Below are positions 1 through 8,994 of a stretch of DNA of 64,000 bases, piece by piece. Each line of letters starts with the position of its first letter. Within the stretch, counting starts at the first letter, position 1. Origin of the DNA: Pontibacter liquoris (GTDB lineage Bacteria; Bacteroidota; Bacteroidia; Cytophagales; Hymenobacteraceae); assembly GCF_022758235.1 (NCBI RefSeq), contig NZ_JALEBG010000002.1, positions 124,001 through 188,000 of the forward strand, written 5' to 3'. The position numbers and the translations under genes are program-made. The notes under the pieces were generated by a model that searched no databases, was not told the DNA's origin, and saw nothing but the letters and a program-made list of their open reading frames with translations.

Positions 1-487
1 GAAGCCGTTTATGCTGCAGTCGCTGCTGCTGGCCGAGTTAACCGATTGCCGGGCCGAATCCTATGAGCAGCACCTGCTGGACATGGCGCATGCGCAAGGC
101 AAAGAGGTGATCGGCGTGGAAACCGTACAGGAACAGCTGCAGGCCATGGACCAGCAGTCTGCCGGAGCGCAGACAGCCATGCTGCTGAAGACGTTGCAGA
201 ACCTGCCCGAAGCTAAGGCTTCGTACCGCAAGATGGTCGCCTTATACCTGGCCCAGGACCTACAGGGATTAACCGAGCTTACCCGGGCGGAGATGGACCC
301 GGAGGAGTATACACAATACGAGCAAACCTTCCTAACGAACCGCAACAAGCGCTGGATACCCGTAATGGAGCGAGAGGCAAAGATCCATAGTACCTTCTTT
401 GCTGTTGGGGCTGGGCACCTGGCAGGCGAAAACGGGCTATTGAACCTGCTGCGCAGCCAAGGCTATACTATTACGCCTGTGCAGTAA
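1..487 (+). CDS. TraB/GumN family protein, C-terminal part
   Basis: The gene runs in from the left edge: the frame is open from base 2 (Lys-Pro-Phe before the first Met at base 11), so that Met is probably internal. The visible 161 residues fit the second half of TraB/GumN proteins: a KPFMLQSLLLAEL-type segment, an RNKRWIPVM block near residue 120, and a C-terminal FFAVGAGHLAGENGLLNLL block ending in a GYTITPVQ tail, all typical of the family. Members are usually exported or membrane-associated. Some TraB relatives are thought to be metal-dependent proteases, but the role here is unknown. The N-terminus and any signal peptide lie outside the window. Confidence 0.85.
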   Translation, partial: KPFMLQSLLLAELTDCRAESYEQHLLDMAHAQGKEVIGVETVQEQLQAMDQQSAGAQTAMLLKTLQNLPEAKASYRKMVALYLAQDLQGLTELTRAEMDPEEYTQYEQTFLTNRNKRWIPVMEREAKIHSTFFAVGAGHLAGENGLLNLLRSQGYTITPVQ

Positions 488-612
488 TTGCCTTCCGCTT
501 CAGCAGGAGGTTATTAAGCCATCAAGTAGTGCCAAACCTTGCTGCTATCCACAAAGGTAATTTGCTGCCCGGCATCTTATGAAGCGGCAAGGCGTTATAC
601 CTTTATTCTGAA

Positions 613-2583
613 ATGCAGCCTGCTATGAAGACCACCATCCGCTTGCTCCTGTACTTTTGCCTTGTGTTCGGGCTCGGCAATGCAGCCGTTAAGGCGCAGG
701 CCATCAGTTCCTGTGCACTTGCGCGTGGCAGCGCTTCCGGCCAGCGCACAGCCGTCGTATCGGCGGCACACCAGCGCCTGATGAACCAGTATGATGTCAC
801 TTTCTACAAACTGGACCTGCAACTCGAGCGCAACAGCACCTTTATTGCCGGCACGGTGACTATCAATGCCAAAGCAAAAGCCGGCGGGCTCAGCACTTTT
901 GCCTTGGAGCTGCACCCGAACTTCGCCATCGAACGCGTAACCGCAGGAACCCAGGTATTAGAAAAGGTAACCCGCAACGGCAGTGAAGTGACTGTTGCAT
1001 TTCCTGCCGCTGTGCCGGCCAATGGCGCAATCTCCGTAAGTATAACTTACAGCGGCAATGCGCCAGCCGATGCCAGCGCAGCCATCGGCAATGGCTTTAA
1101 CACCGCTGTGGAGCCGACATGGGGCAACCAGATTACCTGGAGCCTGAGCGAACCCTACGCCGCCTACGAATGGTGGCCCACCAAACAGGTGCTCTCCGAT
1201 AAAGCCGATTCGGTGAGTGTGTTTGTCACCACCAGCGCCGACAATAAAGTAGGGGCAAACGGACGCCTGACCCGCACCGTGGACCTGCCCAATGGCAAAA
1301 AGCGATACGAGTGGAAGTCGCGTTACCCGATCGCCTATTACCTTGTTTCGGTAGCTGTTTCCAATTACGAGGAGTATGTAACGTATGCCCGACCGGAAGG
1401 CGTTTCGACGCCCATCCCGATCGTGAACTATGTGTACCGGGGTGGCGCGCTGGACAAGTATAAAGCGGAGATCGATCTGACAGGCCCCTTCATCGAAAAT
1501 TATTCGGAGCTGTTCACGCACTACCCCTTTGCTGCCGAGAAGTATGGCCATAGTATGGCACCCATTGGCGGCGGCATGGAGCACCAGACCATGACCACGC
1601 AAAGCACTTTCGAGTTTACCCTCACCGCACACGAACTGGCTCACCAATGGTTTGGCGATAATGTAACCTGCGCTTCCTGGCAGGACATCTGGCTCAACGA
1701 GGGCTTTGCTTCTTATGGCGAATACCTGTCGTTGCAACGGTTCCGGCCTGCGCTGGCCCGGGACTGGATGGAGAACGCCCATACCTATGCTTTTCAGAAG
1801 CCTGACGGTTCTGTGCTGGTTCCCGATACGGCCAATGTAAACCGCATTTTCGATTACCGGCTAACTTATAAAAAAGCGGCATCGGTGGTACACATGCTGC
1901 GGTTTGCCATTCAGAATGATGCGCTCTTCTTTGAGGCCCTGCGCCGCTACCAGCAGGAGTTTAGCGGCCGCACCGCTACCACTGCCGACTTGCAGCGCGT
2001 ATTTGAGCAAACAACGGGCCTATCGCTGGGCAATTTCTTCGAACAATGGTATGCCGGCAACGGCTTTCCGCTGCTCGCGCTGGAATGGAACCAGCAGGGC
2101 GCTTACGTGCTGCTCAAGGCAAACCAAACGGGCAGCAGCCAAACACCATTCTTCCAAACCGATGTGGAATACCTCCTGCACACCACCACTGGCGACACGA
2201 CCATCCGGGTAACGCAGCAGCAGCCCACAGAAACTTACGTGCTGCAGGTGCCCGGCACAGTTACCAGCGTGGAAGTGGACCCCGGCCGCTGGCTGCTGCT
2301 CCAGGTAACCCAGAACGTCCGCAACCAGGCGCTAACTGTGCCGCAGCAGGAACTAGCTATACTTTATCCCAACCCAACAACGGGCGCCCTCCACTTTGAT
2401 CAGCTGAACTTTGCCCCCACCATCGCCGAAGTATACGACCGCCTGGGGCGCTTGGTAAAACGGGTACACTTAACCGCGCCGGCCAGTCCGGAAGTTACGG
2501 TGCAGGAGCTACCCGCCGGCGTATACCTGCTGCAGCTCTCGAACGGCACCCTGCAGTACCGCAGTAGCTTTGTAAAGCTATAA
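613..2583 (+). CDS. Secreted M1 family aminopeptidase with T9SS sorting domain
   Basis: Zinc metallopeptidase that should trim N-terminal residues from peptides outside the cell. The M1 signature is complete: GGGMEHQ substrate-binding loop, H340-E-L-A-H344 zinc site and the third ligand E363 in WLNEGFASYGEY. An N-terminal beta-sandwich precedes the catalytic domain. The last ~75 residues (from LAILYPNPTTG to RSSFVKL) are a type A T9SS C-terminal domain, so export to the cell surface or medium is expected. The Met at 625 (MKTTIRLLLYFCLVFG) gives a cleaner signal peptide than 613 and may be the true start. It stands alone between convergent neighbours. Confidence 0.93.
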   Translation: MQPAMKTTIRLLLYFCLVFGLGNAAVKAQAISSCALARGSASGQRTAVVSAAHQRLMNQYDVTFYKLDLQLERNSTFIAGTVTINAKAKAGGLSTFALELHPNFAIERVTAGTQVLEKVTRNGSEVTVAFPAAVPANGAISVSITYSGNAPADASAAIGNGFNTAVEPTWGNQITWSLSEPYAAYEWWPTKQVLSDKADSVSVFVTTSADNKVGANGRLTRTVDLPNGKKRYEWKSRYPIAYYLVSVAVSNYEEYVTYARPEGVSTPIPIVNYVYRGGALDKYKAEIDLTGPFIENYSELFTHYPFAAEKYGHSMAPIGGGMEHQTMTTQSTFEFTLTAHELAHQWFGDNVTCASWQDIWLNEGFASYGEYLSLQRFRPALARDWMENAHTYAFQKPDGSVLVPDTANVNRIFDYRLTYKKAASVVHMLRFAIQNDALFFEALRRYQQEFSGRTATTADLQRVFEQTTGLSLGNFFEQWYAGNGFPLLALEWNQQGAYVLLKANQTGSSQTPFFQTDVEYLLHTTTGDTTIRVTQQQPTETYVLQVPGTVTSVEVDPGRWLLLQVTQNVRNQALTVPQQELAILYPNPTTGALHFDQLNFAPTIAEVYDRLGRLVKRVHLTAPASPEVTVQELPAGVYLLQLSNGTLQYRSSFVKL

Positions 2584-2590
2584 CGTAGCG

Positions 2591-2950
2591 CTACGGCCTT
2601 CCGAAACCCTGCATCATGCCGAGCACCTGCTGGGCCACTTTCACATTATACTCAAAAGCCAGGCGCTTGTGGTTGATGATGTCGATGACGGTGCCGATGA
2701 GGCAAATGCCGCCGGTGAAGAAGTAAAGCAACCCCATGCCAATCTGCCCCAGCAAAAAGCGGTGAATGCCCGCCACACCAAAAAAGCCAATGATGGCGGT
2801 AATGAGCACCAGTTGCGGCTCCTTGCGACGGGCCCTATAAATGTTGGCAAACTGCTGCGCTTCCGAATCGGGCATGTCGCGTACCAGCGTCTGCACGTAC
2901 GCCATTTCATCGTGCTCCAGATCGGGCATAAAATGTAGAATATTAGCCAT
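2591..2950 (-). CDS. TM2 domain membrane protein
   Basis: 119 residues. An acidic N-terminal segment with a short helix (residues 1-45) is followed by a TM2 domain: two hydrophobic helices (about 48-68 and 72-95) joined by a short turn, with the family-typical FFGVAGIHRFLLGQ and GGICLIGTVIDI blocks. The function of stand-alone TM2 proteins in bacteria is not established. Its ATG overlaps the stop of the upstream DUF2752 gene by 8 bases (ATGGCTAA arrangement), so the two are translationally coupled; this pairing is common in Bacteroidota. Confidence 0.9.
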   Translation of the reverse strand: MANILHFMPDLEHDEMAYVQTLVRDMPDSEAQQFANIYRARRKEPQLVLITAIIGFFGVAGIHRFLLGQIGMGLLYFFTGGICLIGTVIDIINHKRLAFEYNVKVAQQVLGMMQGFGRP

Positions 2951-3284
2951 GGCTATAAGGTTGGTTTACTTGTTTGAGATAGGAGAAATGCCAGCGCACC
3001 AGTTTTATACTTCGCCCCACGAGCAGCACCAGTGCCGGCCCGCCCAGCGGGTGCGCCTGCCACGAAGCCTGCCACTGGCCATGTAGCAAAAAACTGATTG
3101 CGTGGCCCAGGCCGCAGCCCGGGCAGAAATTAAAACCGAACCAACTCCACGGGCAAAAACTGAACAAATGCGCGCCATCTGGGTCCATGCATGCCAGCGC
3201 GCCAAGCCCTGCCATCCATAGCACCGCCTCCGTAAGCGGCGCGCCGCGTTTTCGCCATACCCTAGCCTGTTGCCAGAAACCCAT
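2943..3284 (-). CDS. DUF2752 family membrane protein
   Basis: 113 residues with three likely membrane helices. It carries the DUF2752 hallmark: a Cys-Pro pair (FCPWSWFGFNFCPGCGLGHA) followed by a helix in which family members show C-P-x-C-G-hydrophobic-T/G-R/H. Function unknown. First gene of a two-gene unit with the TM2 protein downstream. Confidence 0.85.
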   Translation of the reverse strand: MGFWQQARVWRKRGAPLTEAVLWMAGLGALACMDPDGAHLFSFCPWSWFGFNFCPGCGLGHAISFLLHGQWQASWQAHPLGGPALVLLVGRSIKLVRWHFSYLKQVNQPYSHG

Positions 3285-3343
3285 CGTTGCCGGTTTTAAC
3301 TTAATGATCCCTCTCCCGTAATGAGATTATTGCCACATAATGT

Positions 3344-4828
3344 ATGACAAATTATTTACTTTCAAAAACTATACGTCTGCAAAAGAGAATATTACCCCTG
3401 CTGCTCCTGCTGGGGCTTGGTAGCTGTTACCGCCTGACGCCCTCTTCGGGTGGCGGCCAGGGCCATGTTCGCATCGGCGCACGCCCCGTTTCTCCGGAAG
3501 CCATCAGCCTGCCCGCCGGCTATAAAGCAACCGCAGTGGCCACGGACCTGACCTTCCCGACAAGTATAACGTTTGATGCGCAGGGCCAACCATACGTTAT
3601 CGAAGCCGGGTACGCCTATGGCGAGGTTTTCCTCACGCCAAAGTTGCTCCGCATCGAACCTGATGGCCGCCTGACCACCATCGCCACCGGCACCAAAAAC
3701 GGCCCCTGGACGGGCATCACCTTTTATAACGGCAACTTTTATGTAGCTGAAGGCGGACAGATGCAGGGCGGCAAGATCCTGCGCATCACTCCTCAGGGCA
3801 ATATCACGGCGCTGGCCGAAAACCTACCCACCCTGGGCGACCACCACACAAACGGCCCTGTGGTAGGGCCAGATGGCATGTTATACTTTGGCCTGGGCAC
3901 GGCCACCAATTCCGGCATAGTAGGCCCCGACAACTATGACTATGGCTGGCTCAAACGGCACCCGGACTTTCATGATATCCCGTGCCAGGATGTTACCCTC
4001 ACGGGCCGCAACTATACCAGCCAGATCCCATTAGCAGGCACAGAGGGGCAGCAAACCACCGGCGCCTATTTGCCTTACGGCACGGCTGCCACCCAGGGCC
4101 AGACCATCCAGGGCAGCCTTCCCTGCTCCGGGGCAGTGCTGCGTCTCTCGCCGGAGGGCGGCCCGCTGGAACTGGTTGCCTGGGGCTTCCGCAACCCCTT
4201 CGGACTGGCCTTCTCACCTGCCGGCCAGTTGTATGTAAATGATAATGGCTACGACGTCCGGGGTAGCCGCCCGGTGTGGGGTGTTGGCGATTACCTGTGG
4301 GCGGTGCAGCAAAATACGTGGTATGGCTGGCCCGACTTTTCAGGAGGCCTTGCCTTCGACGGGGAAAAGTTTAAGCCACCGGGCAAAGAAGCACCGGCGC
4401 CGCTATTACAGGCGCACCCGAACCAACCACCCAAACCGGCTGCAACCTTCGGGGTGCACTCCTCCTCCAATGGCCTCGACTTTTCAACAAACGCCTCTTT
4501 TGGATTTCCAGGGCAGGCCTTTGTAGCACAGTTCGGCGACATGGCTCCCCAGGTGGGTAAAGTACTGGGTCCTGTTGGCTTTAAGGTTGTGCGGGTGGAT
4601 GTGCATACAGGCGAGATCACGGACTTTGCTGTGAACAAGGGCAAAGAAAATGGCCCGGCCTCCAAGCTTGGAACAGGCGGACTGGAGCGCCCTGTGGCTG
4701 CCAGGTTCTCTCCTGACGGGCAAAGCCTGTATATCGTGGATTTTGGTGTGATGAAAGTGACGGAGAAGAAATCGGAGCCGCAGCAAAAAACAGGCGTGAT
4801 CTGGAAAATAATGCGCACAGAGAAATAA
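3344..4828 (+). CDS. Glucose/sorbosone dehydrogenase-like beta-propeller lipoprotein
   Basis: 494 residues. A lipoprotein signal (LLLLLGLGSC, Cys28) is followed by a six-bladed propeller resembling soluble PQQ-type glucose/sorbosone dehydrogenases: LPAGYKATAVATDLTFPTSI at the start, a GTKNGPWTGITFYNG blade, HHTNGPVVGPDGMLYFGLG and WGFRNPFGLAFSPAGQLYVNDNGYD. Whether PQQ is bound cannot be judged from sequence. The gene 11 bases downstream encodes a lipid-anchored cytochrome c, which suggests that electrons removed from a sugar or alcohol pass directly to that haem. Periplasmic or outer-membrane anchored. Confidence 0.85.
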   Translation: MTNYLLSKTIRLQKRILPLLLLLGLGSCYRLTPSSGGGQGHVRIGARPVSPEAISLPAGYKATAVATDLTFPTSITFDAQGQPYVIEAGYAYGEVFLTPKLLRIEPDGRLTTIATGTKNGPWTGITFYNGNFYVAEGGQMQGGKILRITPQGNITALAENLPTLGDHHTNGPVVGPDGMLYFGLGTATNSGIVGPDNYDYGWLKRHPDFHDIPCQDVTLTGRNYTSQIPLAGTEGQQTTGAYLPYGTAATQGQTIQGSLPCSGAVLRLSPEGGPLELVAWGFRNPFGLAFSPAGQLYVNDNGYDVRGSRPVWGVGDYLWAVQQNTWYGWPDFSGGLAFDGEKFKPPGKEAPAPLLQAHPNQPPKPAATFGVHSSSNGLDFSTNASFGFPGQAFVAQFGDMAPQVGKVLGPVGFKVVRVDVHTGEITDFAVNKGKENGPASKLGTGGLERPVAARFSPDGQSLYIVDFGVMKVTEKKSEPQQKTGVIWKIMRTEK

Positions 4829-4839
4829 AAACAGAAGCG

Positions 4840-5196
4840 ATGAAATTAACCAGCCTCCTGTTACTGCCATGTTTTATACTGCTGCTGGCAGCGTGCGGCA
4901 CTGCCCGGCGCGGCACCCCGCTTTATGCACCTGTCTCCACATCAGAGCCTGCCATAGCAAAGGGTGCCATCGTTTTTGATACGTACTGCCACAAGTGCCA
5001 CCCCGGTGGCGAAGCGGGTCTGGCACCAGCGCTCAACAACAAGCCGGCACCCGGGGTTGCCATTCGCTTTCAGGTGCGGCACGGCCTTGGCGCCATGCCT
5101 GCGTTCAAGGAAACTGTTATCTCGGACGAGCAACTGGATAACCTGCTGGCCTATATTAAAGCCCTGCGGAAAGCGAAGAAAGAAACGCCTTCATAA
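4840..5196 (+). CDS. Lipid-anchored mono-haem cytochrome c
   Basis: 118 residues. Lipobox LLAAC (Cys19), then one class I cytochrome c domain: haem motif C50-H-K-C53-H54 and a likely axial Met86 in GLGAMPAFKE, ending with the usual C-terminal helix (DEQLDNLLAYIKALRKAKK). It follows the dehydrogenase-like gene after 11 bases in the same direction, so it is the probable electron acceptor of that enzyme. Its haem would be attached by the Ccm machinery encoded at 54.9-59.9 kb. Confidence 0.92.
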   Translation: MKLTSLLLLPCFILLLAACGTARRGTPLYAPVSTSEPAIAKGAIVFDTYCHKCHPGGEAGLAPALNNKPAPGVAIRFQVRHGLGAMPAFKETVISDEQLDNLLAYIKALRKAKKETPS

Positions 5197-5271
5197 AGAA
5201 TAGCAGCTCTGCCAATGCCATACATAACCATTTATCAAACAGCACAGTAGCGTTCCATCATACTTTCTGCC

Positions 5272-5655
5272 ATGTTTCAACCTCCCATGTTAATTTATGA
5301 TGGCGACTGCAGTTTCTGCAAATACTGGGTGCGACGGTGGCAGCATCGCACCAAAGACAAGGTACAGTATGTGCCCTTCCAGTCGGTGCCGGATGGCTTT
5401 CACGACATCAGCCGCGAACAGTTCCGGCGCTCGGTGTGGCTGATCACGGCAGACGGCAGAAAGCTGCACGCAGCGGCCGCGGTGTTTGAGCTACTGGCTA
5501 TGGGAGGGCAGCATGGCTGGAACCGGGCTTACTACCAGGTGCCGCTGGCCAACAGGTTATTTGAATTCGCCTACCGGGTGGTTGCCAACAACCGCGACCT
5601 GTTTTATAAACTCACCAAGCTGTTTTTTAGGGATGCCAGATCGCCCGGCCCTTAG
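5272..5655 (+). CDS. DCC family thiol-disulfide oxidoreductase (DUF393)
   Basis: 127 residues. The family-defining DxxCxxC motif is present as D10-G-D-C13-S-F-C16 at the end of a first beta strand (MLIYDGDCSFC), followed by a W-x-x-R-W helix and the R-S-V-W-L block. Predicted redox-active, thioredoxin-like. No partner is evident. A second Met at codon 6 is an alternative start. Confidence 0.9.
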   Translation: MFQPPMLIYDGDCSFCKYWVRRWQHRTKDKVQYVPFQSVPDGFHDISREQFRRSVWLITADGRKLHAAAAVFELLAMGGQHGWNRAYYQVPLANRLFEFAYRVVANNRDLFYKLTKLFFRDARSPGP

Positions 5656-5701
5656 ACCTGTTGCTACTGCTTTGCACCGTGGCGTGCTATAATTTATACT
5701 T

Positions 5702-6232
5702 ATGCGAAGAGTTATACTTTACATTGCCGCCAGCCAGGACGGCTACATTGCCCGCCCCGATGGTAGCATCGACTGGCTGGAAGATGCCGCCTATGCTTTA
5801 GAGGGAGTTGATTTTGGCTACAGCGCTTTTATGCAGTCCATTGACACAACGCTGATGGGCCACACCACCTACAAACAAGTGCTCGGCTTTGATGCGCCTT
5901 TTCCGTATTCTGACAAGACCAACTACGTTTTCAGCCGTTCCGCTCACCCCGACACAGCCCAGGCGCATTTCGTGCACGAAGACCCGGCTACCTTTACCAG
6001 GCAGCTCCAGCAGCTTCCGGGCAAAGACATCTGGCTGATTGGCGGCAGCGAGCTCAATACGGTACTCCTAAATGCAGGACTTATCAACGAGGTCATCATC
6101 ACCACTATTCCGGTTATACTTGGGCAGGGCATTCCGCTGTTTGCCATCGGCGCGCAGGAAACAAAGCTACACCTGCACCACAGCCGCAGTTACCAGAACG
6201 GGTTTGTGCAAACCAGGCTGGAGGTGCAGTAA
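5702..6232 (+). CDS. Dihydrofolate reductase family protein (RibD C-terminal-like)
   Basis: 176 residues. N-terminal ILYIAASQDGYIARPDGSIDWLED is the classic start of the RibD-C/DHFR-like fold. GHTTYKQVL, the DIWLIGGSELN nucleotide-binding loop and VIILGQGIPLF-type strands (here TIPVILGQGIPLF) complete it. An NADPH-dependent reductase is expected; the substrate is unknown, and these stand-alone proteins are neither folA nor ribD. Confidence 0.9.
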   Translation: MRRVILYIAASQDGYIARPDGSIDWLEDAAYALEGVDFGYSAFMQSIDTTLMGHTTYKQVLGFDAPFPYSDKTNYVFSRSAHPDTAQAHFVHEDPATFTRQLQQLPGKDIWLIGGSELNTVLLNAGLINEVIITTIPVILGQGIPLFAIGAQETKLHLHHSRSYQNGFVQTRLEVQ

Positions 6233-6355
6233 ACGGCTTTGTTTTGTAAAAAGCTCCCCGGAACTCTTACCAGGGAACGCTACCATTCAAAACATATAAG
6301 ATCTATGGTGTAAAAGCTGGCCGCCATACGGACAGATCGACCAGCCATCACTCCG

Positions 6356-6598
6356 CTATAATTTTCCTGGAATAGGTTTTTCGGAAAGGAGGCAACTGGG
6401 ATAAGTTATTTCATTTCGCAGCGTCTCTTCCTGCTTATGCTTTCGCTCCACCCGCTCATCATCCAGCATCTCCTGGTTCACTACATCGATGAACTCTCTG
6501 GAATAATCAAAGCTTTCGTTTACTGTCTTTTCATGTTCATCTCCGGTGTTGAAGAAAATATCCCGCAGATGGTTTCTACCGCTTCTTCTTGATCTCAT
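6356..6598 (-). CDS. Small hypothetical protein
   Basis: 80 codons, very hydrophilic (NTGDEHEKTVNESFDYSREF and a D-D-E-R-V-E-R-K-H-K-Q-E-E run), no membrane segment, no recognised domain. The best argument that it is real is an AAAGGAG Shine-Dalgarno-like run about 6 bases upstream of the ATG on the minus strand, unusual for this phylum, plus a protein-like charged composition. It could also be a remnant. Confidence 0.35.
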   Translation of the reverse strand: MRSRRSGRNHLRDIFFNTGDEHEKTVNESFDYSREFIDVVNQEMLDDERVERKHKQEETLRNEITYPSCLLSEKPIPGKL

Positions 6599-6940
6599 TA
6601 CATACTCCTTTCTTGTCTTGCGGGCGCTTTATACAGCACCTGTTCTTGTTAATATTGTACCGTTTATACTATGTTATACGAATTTTATTCAGGACAGGAC
6701 TGCCATAAGCACCGGCTTTTATAGTATAATTTTGAGACCAAAAAACAGAACATCAATATTATACAAATGATTGAAAATCAGTATATTGCATTTAATTATA
6801 ACTTATCAACTCACTATTAAGTCATTGCAGGCAGGAAGTTCACTGTAGCCGCAGCTACTTATATTGTTTTGCACCGCTAATCTTTAGCTGAAGTATGGAC
6901 GCCCGGTAGCCAGGCCATAGCAGCCGCAGCCTATTTTATG

Positions 6941-6948
6941 TATCTTTG
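6941..6948 (+). promoter_or_regulatory. -7 promoter element TATCTTTG
   Basis: Matches the Bacteroidota sigma-70 -7 consensus TAnnTTTG exactly and lies 57 bases before the TTG start of the membrane protein at 7005. No convincing -33 TTTG. Confidence 0.5.
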
Positions 6949-7004
6949 CGACGTACTTACCAGCTGCCGCCCTGGCAAAAGGTGGGGCTTAATTCATACT
7001 TATC

Positions 7005-7487
7005 TTGGAGAACAAAACGAAAAACCAGCTACGGGCACTAAGCATTTACCAGATTGTGGGCGGGCTGCTGGGCATTGCCTTTACCTTGTGGGTACTTTTC
7101 CACGGCGAGCTGGAGGTCACGCCTCAGGTACTGCGTATTTCGCTCTTTGCGGCAACCTTATACATCGTATCCATCCTTTGCGGGCGCATGCTCTGGCGTA
7201 ATCCACAGCGCGGGCTTGCCTTCTCGCTTGCCAACCAGGTGCTGCAGGTGATTTATTTCACGTTCGGGAGTTATGGCTTTCAGTATGTCGCGGGCCTGCG
7301 CATTGGCCTGGGTTTCGATATGGTGGGTTCCTGGACCTTTAAGTTCCGGCTGGCGCTTTCTTCGTTCCAGTTCATGCTCGGCACCGACACGGGCCAGAAG
7401 TTTATCGGCATCAATTTGGTGGCCTTGTTTCTTATCTTCTGGATGGAGCGGTTGCTGGAGGATGTGAAAGCAACTGATAAAGTATAA
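7005..7487 (+). CDS. Hypothetical integral membrane protein
   Basis: 160 residues with four predicted membrane helices (about 14-34, 42-62, 70-92, 128-150). It begins at a TTG codon (TTG GAG AAC AAA), with no in-frame ATG near the right place. No recognised family. Conserved-looking features are a YQIVGG start and a long amphipathic loop before the last helix. The promoter box at 6941 supports independent transcription. Confidence 0.75.
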   Translation: MENKTKNQLRALSIYQIVGGLLGIAFTLWVLFHGELEVTPQVLRISLFAATLYIVSILCGRMLWRNPQRGLAFSLANQVLQVIYFTFGSYGFQYVAGLRIGLGFDMVGSWTFKFRLALSSFQFMLGTDTGQKFIGINLVALFLIFWMERLLEDVKATDKV

Positions 7488-7549
7488 GCAAGCAGCTTAT
7501 CTTCCGCTCCTGTAGGCCCTTACTTCTCCTATACTTGCAGCTGCCCGTT

Positions 7550-7693
7550 CTTTCGGATTTATAATCTGAAAGCAACATTAGTATAAGGGTTTGCAATCCG
7601 ATTCTATACTTATTTTCTGCCATTTCTAAACCCAATCACAGAAAGCGGATAGCAAATCCTTACAGCAGTGCTTCGGGATTATAAATCCCGAAG
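7550..7693. repeat. REP/BIME-like composite palindromic element
   Basis: Two compact palindromes bracket an inner inverted repeat. Left: CTTTCGGATT (7550-7559) with AATCTGAAAG (7563-7572), one wobble. Right: CTTCGGGATT (7671-7680) with AATCCCGAAG (7684-7693), perfect, loop ATA. Between them, TTTGCAATCCG near 7591 is imperfectly complementary to CGGATAGCAAATCC near 7645. This nested hairpin pair resembles REP/BIME elements mobilised by RAYT transposases; no transposase is nearby. It also lies in a convergent intergenic gap and could terminate transcription from both sides. Confidence 0.6.
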
Positions 7694-7728
7694 AGCGTTA
7701 TACTTGCGCTAACACAAGTATAAACCGG

Positions 7729-8994
7729 CTACTTCTTTTTCTTGGCCTTGGCCTTTGCTTTTTTGGCTTTGGCCGCTTTCAGCTTCTCGTCGTTTTCTTC
7801 GGCTTCTTTCATTAGCGCACGCCAGTCGTAGGTGGCATCGGCACTAAAATCTATGGTTGCTTCGTAGTCGTCTTTATCTACCTGCAGCACCTTGATGTCT
7901 TTGGTCAGATAGGTCTGGATCTCGTCGAGGATGGGTTTTTCTTCGGGCGCACAGAAGCTTACGGCAATGCCTTTTTCCTTGCCGCGGCCCGTACGGCCAA
8001 CGCGGTGCACGTAATTTTCGGGCTGCTCCGGCAGGTCGTAATTCACCACGTATTCCACACCGGGTATGTCGATGCCGCGGGCGCTCACATCGGTGGCAAC
8101 CATCAGCTTCACCTCGCCGCTCCTGAACTTTTTCATGGCCTCGTTGCGGGCTTTCTGATCTTTGTCGCCGTGGATGGTGATGCTCTCGATGCCCACGCGT
8201 TCCATGGCTTTCTGCACCCGCTCGGCGCGTACTTTGGTGCGCACAAACACAAGTATCTTTTTATCCGGATTCTCTTTTACCACGCGCTCCAGGAAAAAGC
8301 GCTTGTCGTCCATGCCCACATACATCACCGAGTGGTCAACGTTTTTGGCCACAGGGTCTTTGGGCGAGATCTGGATGCGCACCGGCTTGTTTACTAGCGA
8401 GTAAGCGAGCTCTTTGATCGTTTCGTTGATGGTAGCCGAAAAGAACAGCGTCTGGCGCTGGCGCGGCAAGCGCGTGATCAGCTGGCGGATGTCATGTATA
8501 AAGCCCAGGTCCAGCATATGGTCGGCCTCGTCGAGCACGAGTATCTCCACGCGCTCCAGCCGGATGTGGCCCTGGCTCACCAGGTCGAACAGGCGGCCGG
8601 GCGTAGCTACCAGCACATCAATGCCTTTCTCCAGCTTGGCAATCTGCGGCCCCTGCTCCACACCTCCAAACACGCAGAAGGTCTCCACGCGGGTATGGCG
8701 GCCTATCTGGTTAAACACCTCCGTAATCTGCAACGCCAGCTCGCGGGTGGGCACCATCACCACGCACTTAATGCCATCCTCGCGGTGGCGGTTTTTGCGA
8801 AGCTGTAAAATGTCGAGCACCGGAATGGCGAAGGCGGCCGTTTTGCCCGTGCCTGTCTGGGCAATAGCCAGCACATCCTCCCCTTTCATGATGGCAGGAA
8901 TGGCTTTAAACTGGATATCAGTGGGCTTGGTGAAACCGAGCTTGCTCAGGCTTTTCTTTATTTCGTCAGAGATGCGGTAATCGTCGAACTTCAT
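7729..8994 (-). CDS. DEAD-box ATP-dependent RNA helicase (RhlE-like)
   Basis: 421 residues from the Met at 8994; an extension to 9051 is possible but starts with atypical sequence. All core motifs are present: Q motif region (GFTKPTDIQFKAIP), AQTGTGKT, PTRELALQ, TPGRLFDL, DEAD, SAT, VATDVSARGIDIPGVEYVVNYDLP and HRVGRTGR. The C-terminus ends in an Ala/Lys-rich tail, as in RhlE/CshA-type enzymes that unwind rRNA or mRNA structures and help at low temperature. Single-gene unit. Confidence 0.95.
   Translation of the reverse strand: MKFDDYRISDEIKKSLSKLGFTKPTDIQFKAIPAIMKGEDVLAIAQTGTGKTAAFAIPVLDILQLRKNRHREDGIKCVVMVPTRELALQITEVFNQIGRHTRVETFCVFGGVEQGPQIAKLEKGIDVLVATPGRLFDLVSQGHIRLERVEILVLDEADHMLDLGFIHDIRQLITRLPRQRQTLFFSATINETIKELAYSLVNKPVRIQISPKDPVAKNVDHSVMYVGMDDKRFFLERVVKENPDKKILVFVRTKVRAERVQKAMERVGIESITIHGDKDQKARNEAMKKFRSGEVKLMVATDVSARGIDIPGVEYVVNYDLPEQPENYVHRVGRTGRGKEKGIAVSFCAPEEKPILDEIQTYLTKDIKVLQVDKDDYEATIDFSADATYDWRALMKEAEENDEKLKAAKAKKAKAKAKKKK

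Larger units (their letters stand above)
6233..7004. other. Long low-GC intergenic stretch
   Basis: 772 bases between the reductase gene and the membrane-protein gene at 7005. It is clearly more AT-rich than the flanks. It holds one weak minus-strand reading frame (6356-6598) and a Bacteroidota-type -7 box at 6941. I see no tRNA or clear repeat in it. Decayed coding sequence is possible. Confidence 0.5.

Noticed and set aside
6546..6770. Plus-strand open frame of 74 codons in the 6.2-7.0 kb gap
   Set aside because: Overlaps the weak minus-strand frame, no start signal, composition follows the AT-rich spacer.
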